In this document: positions 22,379 to 36,385 of the stretch, piece by piece | How the letters are laid out: each line of letters begins with the position of its first letter | Position numbering within the stretch: position 1 is the first letter of the stretch | From: Puffinus mauretanicus | Lineage: Eukaryota > Chordata > Aves > Procellariiformes > Procellariidae | Reading direction: 5' to 3' | DNA: 64,000 nt | Assembly (NCBI GenBank): GCA_023333565.1 | Contig: JAJKFH010001094.1 | Coordinates: 248,001-312,000, forward strand | Notes under the pieces: generated by a model | Told to the model about the DNA's origin: nothing | What the model saw: only the letters and a program-made list of their open reading frames with translations | The model's database searches: none | Position numbers and translations under genes: made by a program

Positions 22379-25074
22379 CAATATCTGCTCTCCCTGAAGG
22401 CTTTTATTGTGACCCTAGAGAAGGAAGCAGCTGGGTTCTGGAAGCTGGTTGTGAGATTTGAAGTAGTGGTTTTGGGCCCCTCGCGTTCTGTCATTCCATG
22501 GGAGCACAAACACTGAAGCATTCCCGTGTCACAGGATTGCCCTCTGGAATCCCGTGCTCTTCTTTTTCCGTGTATACAAAGGAGGTTTGCATCTGGTTAA
22601 AAATACGATGTGGATTTAATGGGGAGCATATTTACTACGGTGAGCACTCCCAGAAATCTTCTGAAAACATTGCCTTTTTGTGCGTGCTGGTAAATTGAAA
22701 TGACTCTACAAACTTAGCAGCTTGTCATAAGAATCCTGAGGCCTGAATCTGGGGGAGATTTATGGAAGAAGCAAAATTGGTTTTGGAAAGGACTGAAAGA
22801 AATTAAATTGTAAATAGAGCTAAGATCTTTGAGAAGCACTGGAAGACTATTGCACAAGTTAATTACTAGGAGGAACGTAAATGCGCTTCTGGTGTTGGCT
22901 AGTTACCTGACATAGACTGTTGCCTTTAATTGGCATCATTTGAGTTGTATTCCCATGTTCAGAAGTCATGCCTTTTCAACCTGAATAATTCTGGTATCTT
23001 ACCATTTTAACTATTGTAACTGTTTGGTTAAGTTAGTCTTTCATTCCCATTCTATTTCTGTTACTGTCATAGTCTTGAAACATTTATTGGCTTTTGAGTT
23101 TAAATCTGGAGTAGCTCTGGAAGTAACTTTCATATGTTAGATGACTATACTTGGGGGAAATTGCATTGCTGAACTATGTTCTAATGGGGTGTTATTGGAA
23201 TTACCGTTGTGATTGTGCTATCTTGACGGGCAAATAAGCAGCTCATCAATTTGTATTTTTATAATTGTGAATTTATAGACATACTGTTTGTATCTGACCT
23301 GCCTGACCCCATCAGCAGTGTCTTTGTAAAAATAAGACTAGTAATTCACAGCACTCTCCCTTGTCTTTTGGAATCTCTTTAGGAGAAAATGTTCAATTAG
23401 TTTAAAAGGATTTTGTTTTGGAGTGGTTATTGCTGTTTGTGAGTGGGAGAGATGCTGAGGGAAACCTATGCTCTGAGGAAATGGTTGGGATTTTGTTCTA
23501 GCAGTGGAGAGATTCAGTAGGGTTTTTTTTTTCTTAAGTTGCTATTGGTATTATTATTGTTATCTCTATGAGAACAGTATGTTCGGGAGAGCATCCAGTT
23601 TGTCTTGTGCGTATTTCAACCTCCTCTGGTCAAACCAATGAGAAAAAGGAATAAATGTTTAAAGAGGAAAAAGAAAAAAGTAGGTTTGTATTCAGTTAAA
23701 ACTGACACTTTAAAGAGAAGCTGTTAATAAAATTGAGGAATGAGCTAAGGAAAAGCTTCATCTGTTCTCACTGGCCGCTGCAGTGTTAGGTGACCATATT
23801 TCCCCTGTCCCTGTGTCCCCCTGCACCCCCCATCTCATCTTATTTCTGTCTCATCATCAGAAATATCATGACAGAGACCTTGAACCAACTTTGTATTTAG
23901 CAGGGGAAATCTCAGGAGAGCTGAGTAATTGGCTAACTTCTCGTTCTGGCCTAAATAGATCAGCCTCTGTATTCCTGCACATAATGATCTGCAGTGAGAA
24001 ATTCAGGAGACCAAAAAAGTTACATTCCTCTAGACAGTGTGGTGGGTTTTTTCCCCCTCCTTGTTTTCACCTGCTGAATTGCGTTTTCCACTTTGCAGCT
24101 GTCATGTCATATCCCAAGGCCATGAGCACTTAGAAAACTCAAACAAGAAGTAATACATCTCTGAATAGCATGAGGTCTTAAAAGCCACATCGTTTTTGTT
24201 CTGGAATTTCAAAATGGAAGTCACTTCCAGGAAAATAGTATCCTAGTCTTTAGGTGTAACTAGAGAGCCCAGTTTATCAGATGATACAAAATTGATGTGG
24301 TGGGTTAAGTTCAGTGCAAGGGATTATCTCTTCCAAAGGAATGCCATAAGCTCTGGAGGGTTGAGTATGTGTGTGAGGAGAAATCTTCTGTTGTTGAAAG
24401 TCTTTCAAAAGAAAATTCAGTGTTTGTTTACAGACCAGTTTTGGGTTCAGGTGATCATTACCTCTATTTGAATTATGGTTTAAAGTAACTATAAATGAAG
24501 TATAGGCTTTATTTATGACCTTCAGTTTACATTTCATTTCAACCCTGTAGACCTTACAAGAACTGTGTAACTAAAGATTTGCACCAGCTGGGTTAAAGGG
24601 AGGATGACCACATGCATCCACATGACTCCAGTTTGTATGGTGCTGAATCCTCCTCCTTGTTGCCTGCACCTTTGAAAATGGCAGATATTGCTGAGGTGAC
24701 TGCGCTCTGCAGCAGTAAGGCCCCATGTTCTGTAAACAGCTTGATTTTAAATGTAATTATCTTTCAGATGTCCAAGTTAATGCCTTGCCTGTCCTTTTGA
24801 CAGTGAATTCTCCGTGCTTCCTGAAAAAGGGAATCCTTATTTGAAGTGTATAAAACTGGGCATCTGGACATTGTTAGGCTTTCTGAAATTCCTGTAGCTT
24901 GCTCTTTATTAAGTCGAGTGTCTGAGTGATAAGTACTTTGATCCTCATGAGAATGGGTTGGAAAGACGCTTTGTGGCACACTCCTTGTCTCTGCTACCAC
25001 AGTCTGTGGCCAGTAAAGGAACTGAGGTGGAGGAGAACTAGTAACTAGGCAAGAGGTGTACATGCAGTCTAGGG

Positions 25075-25135
25075 GAAAGCATAGGGTTGAAACTGGACTT
25101 TCCATGTCCTAGACTGACACTGTAACCACTCAGTC
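25075..25135 (-). repeat. Possible MIR-like SINE fragment
   Basis: GGTTGAAACTGGACTTTCC followed by ACACTGTAACCACTCAGTC resembles the reverse-orientation MIR blocks 'gattcgaacccaggtctcc' and 'tgctctaaccactagacc'. It is short and diverged, and it lies just left of a CR1 fragment. Treat as tentative. Confidence 0.4.
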
Positions 25136-25163
25136 TGTGTGGAAATAGACGGTTCACGGATTT

Positions 25164-25335
25164 GCAGAATCATTGAGATTGGAAGAGACCTCTTGAGGTC
25201 ATATAGTCCAACTCCCTGCTCAAAGCAGGATCCTGTAGAGCAGGTTCCCCAGGTCCATGTCCAGTTGGGTTTTGTATACCTCCGTGGATGCAGACTGCAC
25301 GACCTTTCTGGGCAACCTGCTCCAGGATTCACCTT
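25164..25335 (-). mobile_element. CR1 LINE 3' fragment
   Basis: On the + strand CAGAATCATTGAGATTGGAA starts a CR1 3' end in reverse, followed by 'gagacctcttgaggtcat', 'agtccaactccctgctcaaa' and the 'gggcaacctgctccaggatt' block. About 170 bp are kept, covering the 3' UTR and the last part of ORF2. There is no frame. The block pattern differs from the other copies here, which suggests an older subfamily. Antisense to ITPK1. Confidence 0.82.
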
Positions 25336-26754
25336 GAACCTGGTGTGCTAGCATGCAACTAACAGTTGCTGAGGTAACTTGCAGAGATTGTTATTTTCTT
25401 CATTATAGATAGTGCTATCTCCCTTGGAAGGAAGTGGGACTCTCTTCTAAAAAAAAAAAAAGCTTTAAGAGATATTTTAGCATTGATTTTAATGGATTCT
25501 TTTTTGGAAGCAAGTCTGGCCGGGCTGTGACTTCCTCTTTGTCCTGTTCTCTGTTATTTTGAGTGCAAACTCTAAAAGAGCTAGTCATTCTGAAACCTTT
25601 ACCTCTGAGTCTTTCTGAAAAGACTTGAAAAAATAAAGTTTGCGTTCCCAACTTGTGTCCTACATAGCTGGCAAATCTATCTTGAAATAAATCACTGAAT
25701 AGATTTTTTTTGTATAGCAGCTGAGTTCTCTCAGCAGCTGTATTGCTTTGTTTACTTATCTATGAAGAATTGCTTCTGATATAAAAGTGCTCTAGATCAG
25801 GTTCTATAATGTTCAGTGAAAGATTAGGAGCATTAATTAACGGAAATTTCATTTTTAGCAGGGTATTGTATGGTTGGAGCTGTGTCAGCTTTTTTTAAGC
25901 TTTAACCTTATGAAAAATAACTAAATTCTCTGATGTGGTGTTGAAAAGCTGTGATCCTACAGCCTCAGAATTCAAGATCTGACTTTTTAAATTATGCTTA
26001 AGATGGTAATAGATAATCACTGTGACTAGTCACTAACCTTTTTACATTACATTTTTAGTTTGAAGGTTAAAAGCTTTTAAAATTCTCTGCACATCTTACA
26101 AGTAATAATCTACACTGAAGGAATTTAAACCAAAACTGATGTAAACGTGCTAGACACTCGATGCTCTACCTAATCAGTGTTCCCATCTGCCACTCAACTT
26201 CCTTTGCTGTCTCAAGTGACTTGCAGGTTTCTTCAATAATGTTTGAACTTCAGATATTGTAGACCCTAAAGTTCATTTCTTTAACCACTTCCACCTGGCT
26301 TTTTTCCATTATTTTAAAATCTTCTTGTTCTTAGATTCTTAAATTTAAGTACAAATCTAAAATTTCTACAGAAACTAGTCTTCGCGGGGTTCCCCTAGAA
26401 AAGAGAACTCCTGCATGAGCCAAGTTGCGACTCCTGAATTTCTCCCTCTCCTAACAGTCTTTTTGGAAGTATGGGAACTATCGCCTCCTGACACTCTAAA
26501 CAGTATAAAGCCCTTTAGCTGTGATATTTTCATTCCAGCATGTAATCGAAATAATTTGTTTTGATTGTTTTACTCTTCTATGAGATGCTGTTGCTGCTAT
26601 GTGCGCTCCTTTCTGATTTTGGGGGTTATCACGGAACAGATCACGGCATCCTTCTCTTTTCCCTGGATTTCTTTTTACCAGATTCTGTCTGTTTGTCTTA
26701 GAAATACTCCTTGAACAGCTGCATGTAGCTTTTGTGACTAGGAGAGATGCTCAG

Positions 26755-26890
26755 CATGATGTAACGCTTAAGGCACTTGATTTGGGGCTCTGGGTTTTCT
26801 GCTTGGCACTGGTTCTGACTTGCTGCGTGACCTTGGGCACAGCATGTCACCCCTGTGTGGCTCTTTCTTCTCTTGATGCTCATCTGCCTG
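26755..26890 (+). repeat. MIR-like SINE
   Basis: This is the clearest MIR-type element in the window. GGCACTGGTTCTGACTTGCT and GCGTGACCTTGGGCACAGCA match the CORE-SINE block 'gccactgactcgctgtgtgaccttgggcaagtcac'. Then come CCCTGTGTGGCTCTTTCTTC ('cctctctgtgcctcagtttcc') and CTCATCTG. The 5' part (CTTAAGGCACTTGATTTGGG) fits the tRNA-derived head. It is ancient and non-coding. Confidence 0.7.
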
Positions 26891-29784
26891 TCTCTTCCCT
26901 TTAGATGCCACATTTTTCTGGGCAGGAACCTGTTTTCCAGATATACATACACATACTCTGATGTAGTGAGTCTCTGATGCCAAGCAATCTGTGTAGGTAT
27001 TGTTTTAACAGAAATTGTGTTGAAAACTGGGTATTTACAATTCAATGCCAAAGTAGGTAGTCTGGTTTTATTTTTTGAAGTTATGGAGCGTGTACATTGT
27101 TGGAGTGGTACATACTCAGAACTTCTCAAAATCAGGCCACCCAGTTAAAAGTGCCTGAAAATAGGTGTATATACATAGCATTCACCTTTTGAAACTGTGG
27201 ACACTACTCTCTGTGGCCTACTTTTCATAGCAGTTTTGGTCAGGGGCGGGGAGAAGATTAGTCACACAGGTCAACTTCACGCACCTGTATCTGTATTTGA
27301 AGCTCCTATTTAAATGAAAGGAAAAATCTGGCTTTAATATAACAGCTCTAAGTCACCCACCCGAGGCTCATTTGTTTATGTAGGGAAGTATCAGTAAAGC
27401 ATCGAAGTTAGAGGACTGATGCAAATAGCCGCACCAGTTTTTGGATGCAAAAGTCTCCCTTGTTGATTGTATGCTCTCTTTCCACCAAGAACACATGCAA
27501 ACAAATGTCTCATTACGTTGCTCCAAGTGTGGTGCGTGTTCACTCACTGCATTTTAATTTCTGTCTGAACTAGTGTACAAGCGTGGAGGAAAGTAATTGG
27601 GATGGAATTAATATTCTTTGTGACTGGAAGGACTTTGTCCAAAGCGCATCAGCACACGGCAGTGTTGCATGTGGCGGTGCTCTGTACCCCGGCTGTCCGT
27701 GCTTGGTAGGTCTCAGCCCTGCTCTGTCAAACTGGAAAGACTGCGGGACTTTTGACCCATGGAGGTGTCACCTGACATCCTTCTCATAAAAGCTCATTCA
27801 TTCATCTAGGATGGGGGTTGACAGAGGGACACGGACATGTTGGTGTTACAATAAACAAGCCCTAGCTTTGAAATTTAAAGAAGACAGCTGCCATCCAAAG
27901 GACTAATCCTGTCCTGAGAGAGGTGGCAGGAAAAGAAAGTGGGAAACCGCAAAGGGAACCTGGAATCTCCTCTCTTGTACTGTTGCTTGCTCTTGTTAAG
28001 GTACTTTATGAAAGGATTTTCTAAGGTAAGAAGCTGAAAGTTAGCGATTTCATAAACAGAAAATATGAACCGACTCTCCTTTCCCTTCTTGCCTCTCCTC
28101 CCCCTTCCCAGGTTTTCATTATTTTGAGCTGTCAGCTCTGTCCCAGCATAGGTAGGAGGGACCAGGGAGCTGGGGCCCCTGTGGAAATGATGGTCACAGT
28201 CCCTGTTCTTGCAGCCAGGAGTGGCAGTCTGCTAGCCTGCTGCTTCTGGCCTGCTCAGATACATCAGCTTGGTATTGTTCAAGCTGACTCTGCAGTCCAA
28301 CACAGACACAAAGCCCAGAGAACAACATAGAAAACATTTTTATCATTTTGTCTCACAGTGTGCCAGCCAGAACTCCTTGAACCAACAATCTTCATCTTCG
28401 ATCCTCGTAGTCTTGGTGGTCACTGAGCTTTCAAAATAAGCCTGTCTGTAAAATTCAGATGTTACTTTTGGGTGCACTTAGGTTTAATCTTTAAATCTTG
28501 TGTGCTTTTGTGGCCAGACATGGGGAATCTGCTCCCACTTTCAGTCTCCTTTGCTTATCTGAATCTAAAAAGAAACAAGGCTGGACCTTTTATCCATTTA
28601 TTGCATAACCAGTGTTGGAAACTTTTGGTTTACAACTACATGCATCATTTTAAAGCATTTGTGTATTTGATAAAGCTGAAAATGTGGGAAAGTTTATAGC
28701 ATTTTAAGCAAGAGCTTCTATGAATTTTGGGTTTGGGGCTTGGGTGGATCTGAAGAATGACTGAATCTGCTTTTATGGGGTAAAGATATAAGCCATGACT
28801 GCACTCCATTGTCATGGGACATTCCTAAGACATCTCCAGTTTGGGTTTTAAGAACAGAACAAGGATTAATTTTTGAGGATTATTCTCTTTATATAATTAG
28901 GAAAGGAGGAGCAGGGATTGTTCTTGTCATGGGGAAGTCTTCACTGAATAAACTGGATGTTTTAAATTCTAGCACAGGTGTGTTTCAAGTTATTCTGATC
29001 CTCTTGAGCAGAAATTTCCTTGGCTGGCATCCAACAAGAGAAGATACTTTTTCCAAGTATCTGGGTGCTAGAAAAAGTTAGGAAGGGACAATGAAAGATA
29101 AATTGCTCACAATATCAATGTAAAACTTAACTGGGAATACTTGTTGTAGCAAGTGTCTTTTTCCCTGATATTTCTACTCATATTGTCGTAAAATCAGAGG
29201 TCAAGAAATAAGTCTTGAAAAATAGGACCTTTCATCTGAATTGGAAACCAGGACTCAGCTGGTGGAACGTTATTCCAGTTCTGGCATGATGTGTTCATGT
29301 CACTTTTGCTGCTGAAGAAGCAGTTTATTGTAAGATGTGTTACAGTAGTCTAGCATGGACAAGAAAAGTAGCATCCCTCTCATTTCCTCAGTCAAGTATC
29401 TAGCCAACATGTGAGACCCCTGGTTAGAATCTAATCTCTCCTCATGAAGAGTCCCAACAGAACCTTGAGGCTTTATCAGGGTAGCGTGAGGTCAGCTGAT
29501 GACCAGAGAGATTCATGAAGAGGCTGCTTTCCCTTACCAGGGCCACTAACATCCAGCCTAAAGGTACTATCGGCTCCTATTTCACTTACCTGCTGGCTTT
29601 GTGCAGCTGTTATGACATTTGTCAGCAAAGAAAATAATGAAAGCTTGAGGGCCTTTATGTTCCTTGATGTCAGCAGTTGGTTCTGTCTCATGAATTCTCC
29701 AAGTGACTTTCTGAAGTTAGAGGCTGCAAGTGTAAAGTTTGATGAGAGGGACTTGAGATGATCTGTATTTCTTCTATAGTTTAT

Positions 29785-29960
29785 TCATAGAGTCCTTTAG
29801 GTTGGAAAAGACCTTTAAGATCATCAAGTCCAACAGTTAACCTAACATTGCCTAGTCCACCACTAAACCATGTCCCTAAGTGTCACATCTGCACTTTTTG
29901 GTATCTGTGGAGGTATCTTTTAAATACCTCCAGAGTTGGTGACTCAACCACTTCCTGGGT
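29785..29960 (-). mobile_element. CR1 LINE 3' fragment with a small internal insertion
   Basis: TCATAGAGTCCTTTAGGTTGG opens a CR1 3' end of the same subfamily as the copies at 16167 and 36386, followed by 'ccactaaaccatgtccctaa'. It ends at about 29960 in the block where the other copies read 'ccacttccctgggcagcctg'. Relative to those copies, about 20 extra bases lie between CATCTGCAC and the CTTTTAAATACCTCC block. This insertion builds a small hairpin, listed separately. It is truncated, non-coding and antisense to ITPK1. Confidence 0.87.
29908..29932. repeat. 9-bp-stem inverted repeat inside CR1
   Basis: TGGAGGTAT (29908-29916) and ATACCTCCA (29924-29932) are exact reverse complements around a 7-base spacer. 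The right arm is ordinary CR1 sequence present in related copies in this window. The left arm belongs to an insertion those copies lack. Confidence 0.8.
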
Positions 29961-32900
29961 TGTTATGATTGAGTGGAACCAAACTTCTATCGTCAGTTGC
30001 TTGATAGTCTTTCCTACACAAGGTTATTTGATTTGCCATTGTCATTTCATACACCTCTAACATCTTGCTTTCTTCCTGTTTGTGGTAACCTTCTGACAGT
30101 AGTGATTGGAAAGTGTTGATTTTTTTTTTTTTCCCCTGATGTGTAAACACTGGATTTGGAGTGGAAACGGAGATACCCAAATGCATCCATAGGGTGGCAT
30201 GGCTATATGGAGACAGTCAGCTCTTCTGGAATGTCAGTAATCACGGTTCAGGTCACTATACTGCGTTTGTGTAAAGGAAGCAAAAATGATTCTGCAGGAT
30301 ACAACTTAGCTCCATGAAAACGGAAAGATGCTACCCTGAGAAGAAAAAATGGTAGTGTTACAGGCATATGTTGCATTCTATCATACCCTGTTTCGTGGGC
30401 AAAGTGTACTTGGAGCATGTTTCAGAACTCCCGTCATTTGTAGGGAAATATGCAACTTTTTTAGTTCTGTACACTGAGAGTGAACCACTGCTTGTTAAAT
30501 CAGGTTAAAATAATCTGAATAGTAGAAATTGTCTGTGTGTCACATACGGCACTGCATGGCCATGTTGCTTCGGTTGCCTTCAGGCCTTTTGGCCTATTAG
30601 AGTTCTTCGAAGCTATCAGCTCAAGATTGGATAGCTGGATACAAGTCAGCACATTGAAACAACTTTCAAAAAGAAAAGAAAAATCACTCCTTTGAGGGCA
30701 GATGTTAAGTAAACTGAAGCATCAGAAAGTGCAAGACCAAAGACAGAGATAAATAAACTGCTTTCAATGTGGCAAGTCAAGTATCCCGTACTAGTGACGT
30801 TCCAGGACACAGGATGGCAAATTTTTCAGATAAATCCAAGTTGTTTAGTTTTTTCCAGGCAATGGGGGAGACAGCAATATCAGTTGGGTCTACCAAAAAT
30901 CAGTAAAGAGTCAGCGTGATGATAGATTCAGTTTGCAGTCTCTTGGGCCCATAAAGAAATAATATGGACAGCTCCTGCATTGTTAACTTCTACATTGACT
31001 CATGGCTCAGGAAAGACCTTGGCGTCACAGTGGGTAGCTCACTGGAAACTTCTGCCCTCTCTGCCTCAGTAGTCAAAAGAGAACATGCCAACAGAACCAA
31101 ACAAAAAGATTATGGTGGCCAAAAATAGCATTGAAGATACTGAGCATACAGTTATGGAAATAAAGAGCTTTCTTTCCATGAAGACTGTTTTCAGTTCTGC
31201 TTTCCTGAATTTAAAAATACACATTAGAAATGAAAGGAATCCTGGAGAAAAGGGACGTGATTGGTGCCAAGAGACGGCCACACAAGGGGAGAGTGAGATC
31301 AACCTGGGGCTAGCAGAGGTGAAACAAAATGTAAGCAAACAAAATATGAATAAATGGAGAAATCTTCCCCTTTTTCTCCTTCCTACAATGTCGGAGTAGA
31401 GTTCCACTGAATATCTGTGCAGTTGCCGTAAAATATCAACTAAGGTCATAGCTGGACACCAAAAGGTAGGAAACACTCACAGTTAGGCTTAGAAGGTTTA
31501 CAAGCCATCATGCTTTGGAGTATATGATACTGACTGGTGGGTGTTAGAAAGAAATTCCATTTATGAACTCTGAACTCAGGATATGTTGGGAGACAGTATA
31601 TATTGCCTTTCCTGTGATTTGAAATCCACTGCCAAGTAGCAGAAACGGAGATGACACCGTATAAGCTGAACTGTGGTCCTCATTTGATTTGGTAGTTCCT
31701 GTTTTCAGTTCTCATCGCCCAGGAAGAAGGAATGCCTGAAAATGCAGTGATGATTTAAAGCATTTTTTAGTTCTACATAAATTTTAAAGCTGGTACAAGT
31801 AGTAACATTTTGGCACTCTTACTGTCTTGTGAATAAAGTCTTGGAATTTTATATTAACTATTATGAGCACTCCGCATGTTAAACGGGAACTTCAAATACA
31901 GCCTGACGTGTTAAAGCTGTTATTCTTTCAGAAATATAGCTGGATGATGTGTTTATGACTATTTTTTCTTCGACAGCACTCTCTTCCACTGTGTTAAAGC
32001 CCACACAAAACCCTGTGGAGCAAGGCAAGGGGGTATGCATGAGGGGACAGAACCGTGGCACTGTGGGACAGGCACTCGTAATACATGACAGGGACTTAAT
32101 GGTACTGAACACCCTCGAAGGAGTTTGTCTGTTAGCTCTTGTTCTACTAAAGGATCAAAGAGGTTGTCCTCCAGATCACGTTGGTGCATTGTCTGGGACA
32201 GGGCGTTAGTTAGCACGCTGGGACTTCTCAACTTTTAAAAATTTTTGTTTCATTTCCTCCCTTGCTGCCTGGTAAAATCATGAGAAAGACTGACTGGTTG
32301 CAAAATTCATCTCCCACGTAGATATGAAAATGATTGAACAGATAGTGCTTCGCAGGTCTCACCCTCCTGCCCACCCTAACAAGCCTCTCCATGATCAGAA
32401 TAGCTGCAGCTTTTCCCCCTTGCTGCAGCTCAGCTGCCAGCTTCTTTAGTGTCTGCTGGGGCAAGGAGGGAAGCGAGCTCTCAGCTGTTACTGAGCGTGT
32501 TAACTTTAGATGCGGCATTGAGATTCCTACACGAGGGAGCATTCATCTTCCAGGTCCTTCTTAACAAACTTGGTGGGGGTGTTTGCTGTGTCTCTGAGTG
32601 CCAGTGAGGAGCTGGCAGTGAAATCTATCCTGCAGAGACGCAGGCATCTACCCACCATGCGTCTTTACTGACAAAGGGTGTATGAATATTCTGAACGAGG
32701 TTCTTCTCTTGACTGAGAAATGCTAAACATATTATGAAGGCGACAGAAGATGTTAACATTCAGGAAGAACTTTGTCCTTTCTGATTTGTATTTTACTAAT
32801 GTTTGAAGGTCCACTAAGATCTTAATCCTGTGGGAGAGTTCAGCTTCACTGAAGCAACTTCTTCACTTAAAACTGAGAGCTTACCAACACACCAGCAACT

Positions 32901-35900
32901 AAGTAAGCTGGTGTGATAGAATAAGATGTCCATCCGGGTGAGTAGTAGGGACACTGAATTTTAGTCCCATCCTGTGCTAAGTCCTGGTTCATGTGTAATA
33001 CCACTAGTCAATATGCAGCATTGCAGGCAAGGCGTATGTTAAGAGAATTTCTGAACTCTGCCAGAATACGGCACTGAGATTTTGGCAGTGCAGTTTCATT
33101 GCAGCCAAATCTTCAGGGATACTTACGTTTTTCAAATAGTCCAATTTGACTTGCTTTACCTGATATTTCTGAAGAAATGCAGCGCACAGAGCCTCAGGGC
33201 TGGGAACGAGGCATTTTTGATCTCTGTTGTTGAGATTCAGGGCCTTGACGACAGCCCTGCTTATTCTCTTGATCTCTAAAATGCCAGCCAAACTTCCCTG
33301 CTTCACCAGAGGAGCCTTTCGAGGGTTAGTCAGCATTTGGGAAGCCTGTGAGTGTGCTGTTTGAACACCGGGAGGAGAAGGAGGTAAGTATGATAAGATT
33401 TTTGGTTGCAAGGCTACTGTAGTGCTGGGGCAAACTAATGGAGTAGTTATGAACCTTCTGTACTTTCCTTTTAGGAACAGATTAAGTAGACAAGCATCTT
33501 GGTCTTAGCATTTCATCTTGCCTGAATGCAGTGGGACTGGGGTAGGTAACCTGGTGAGGTCCTTTCCAGACCAGTATTTCCTGATGTTGATTGTCCTTCA
33601 GAATGAAATGCATCAACTGCTGACAGCTTGAGCGAGGGAGCTTAACGAAGTCACGCTGAAATGTTAATAGATACTTGTCCTGTGTGGGGCCAGCACAGAT
33701 GGAGACGTGTAACATGTATGCTTACCTGTGCTGGCATAAGAGCTAAGCAGTCCAAGTAGTCTTGGGCTCCCACTGGGGCAAAGTGCCCAATGGGTCAGTG
33801 CAGCCAGACCTGAATATGTTTGGCTGTGCTCCCTTACAAAAAGCAGTATGTTTTAGTTGGACAGAGTCACATTACTCTGGCTATATGACTTCCGGGCTGA
33901 CGCTGTCTTCATTCTACTTTTTTGGGATGCCAAGAGAGGAGCTGTGGGCTGTGGCTGCACCTGTTCATGTGGATGTGGTGCAGCAGGAGCAAGTATTTCC
34001 TCCCTGGTGGAGAAATCTGTGGAATGAGTTTGTCACTTGCTTCACAAGGGTGAGGCAGTTGAGCAATGCATTCCTGAATCAGCAGGCTCCTCTTGCCTTG
34101 CGGCATTAGGCAACCGCACATTAAATCTAAAGCTATAAATTGTGTAATTTGCATAAGATATTAGGCAGAGAAGCACAATGGGACAGATGCTAATTGCTGA
34201 TTTGGGAATCCTCACAAGCATTTGCTAGGAGATAAACTGCAGTTACTTCAGTATTGGGCAATTAGTGTTGGTTTTCTAGAAGGAGAGAAGTGTATCACAC
34301 TAACTGATTTTTTGTACTGTGTAATTTGCTGATGCTGTTGTTGCTCTTGGGGACAGTTTTTTAGTTCCTATTTAAGAAAATATTTTTAAAAAACCCTGCT
34401 AGTTTTGGCAGGAAGGCAGATGCAGTTGGGAGGGGTGCTTCCATCAAGAAAACTAGCCAGTTCAAATGCACTTTCCTTGTATTTTGCTGCAGGAAAATGA
34501 ATTCTGCTATAAATTCTTTGGCATTCCATGGATCTGTTCTAGGTTGTCATTCAGGCACACCAGACTGTAGATGGGCTTTTGTTTGGTTGATTTTTGCTGC
34601 CTTTGCAACCCAGAGTCTGGTATGAGTTTTGGGGGTCAAATCTGTGCTGACATTTTATTGCAGTTACCAATTTTGACGCTGAGTTTTCTAATCAGTTGTT
34701 AGGCTGCCAGTTAGTTAAACTGCTAAATCTTGAAATGTGTTTACCTACAGAGCAGAAGTGCTTAGGGGAGTGGCAGAGCTCTACATTTGCTAGGTTTTGT
34801 AGTCATTCTGAGTGTTGTGTCTTCCAACACCACCCCACAATGTTTGTATGCCTTCCCATTTTATGAGCTGTTTATGAAATACAGGCAATTCTGTAAGCGT
34901 GATGCTTCCCCTCAAGATCCTGTACTGTGGGAAAGTAAATGTTCTAGACACTAGAGCTGATTGTAATTGCTTTCGTTTTTCAGTATTTTGAAAGAAAATA
35001 ATGTTAGAAGAGATCAGAAAAGATCCATTTTATTTTCACTGAAGAAATGATCATTTATAATGAATCTAAAAGGGGTGGAAAGAGTCAGCATTTTGAGATT
35101 TCAGAATTCAGAGAAGAAGAAAAGAGAGGAAAATATCTCCTCTTTTCCCCCCCTTCCTCTCCCACTCTTACTCCATAGCTTGCTGGCCAAAGAGTCCGTG
35201 GGAGAAAGGTGACTTGTTCTTTTGGACACCTATACAAGGCGAGAGTAAAGGAGCTTTGCTTCATGCTTCACTGAAAAGCATCTTGCTTCACACCTGTGAC
35301 GAAAGTGCGAGCCCTGTCGCAGGCAGTTTGGCTTGTCCATTTGTTTTGAACTTAACATTAAGGACTTACTATAGCTGTAAACTAGTTATATGCAGAAGTA
35401 AAACACAAACTGTGCTCACAGTGGTGGGGGGCTGGAGTTATAGGAGAGTCCTGTCTAGGAGGGTCTGAGCGCTTGTCTGCATTAGCTGTCTTGCTTTTCA
35501 TTCCTTCCAGTGAATGACAGCTCTAATGTGGATGCTCTTACACAACTTCCTGTGTGGGAGGAGGGATGAACTGTACCAGAAGAAAGCACCTTTGTAGTCT
35601 GTATAACTACATCTGTGCAGGTGTTGGGGCAGGGTTACCATTCCAGATGGTAATTGCACCTCTGGCAGGAACTGCTCCGCAGATGCAGCCCTTTGCAAGT
35701 GCACGCCTGTCCTGAGCCAAGATCATGCAACACTTTGCTTCTTCCCTCTTGCCTTACTCCTTAGAGTGATTATTTTCAAAGACACTTTTGTGAATTAGGA
35801 CAAATCCTTTCTGAAACAGGCTGAAGATGTGTAACCAGTGCCATCATTTAAGTGGCTGGAGAAGCTTTTAAAATTCTTCATGTAACCGAGTAGCTGAAAC

Positions 35901-36385
35901 AATAGTGGTACCTGTGCCAAACACAGGCATACGTTGCTCTCTGAAGGCAGGTATGGGTGGAGAACCTTATGTGGTTGATTTGTGAAGATTTTTCTGCCTG
36001 GCACTGGCTTCACGCACGAGATGCAGCAGTCGTAGCCACCTAAGTTATTGCTGAGGGAAGAGAGAGGGAGTAGCTGAAACAGCTTCAACAAGTGGTACAT
36101 ATGTGCCTGTGAGGCTGCCTCCCTCCCCCATAACACAAAAAAGAGAGAGCAAGACAGACAGACTGGTTACGCACACCAAACCCTCCTTTTTTTGTTCTTC
36201 CTACAAGGAAATTGAACTTTCTGTGTTAGTTCAGTATCCAGGCTTATCAACATACACAACATAGCCAGGTTTATCGAGTCCAGGCCTGCCTATGTAGGCA
36301 CTTTATCATCCAGCCCTTTCCAGAAACCCAGGGTGAGCCAGTGGGAAGAGCAGTCAGGTTTTTGCCCTTCTCCTCACCTTACTAG

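Noticed and set aside
33004..33411. 135-codon open frame on the - strand that looks somewhat protein-like
   Set aside because: It has a plausible amino acid mix (KAPLVKQGSLAGILEIKR and so on), but I recognise no family and cannot show conservation or transcription. A blastp or tblastn search with any bird hit would reopen it.
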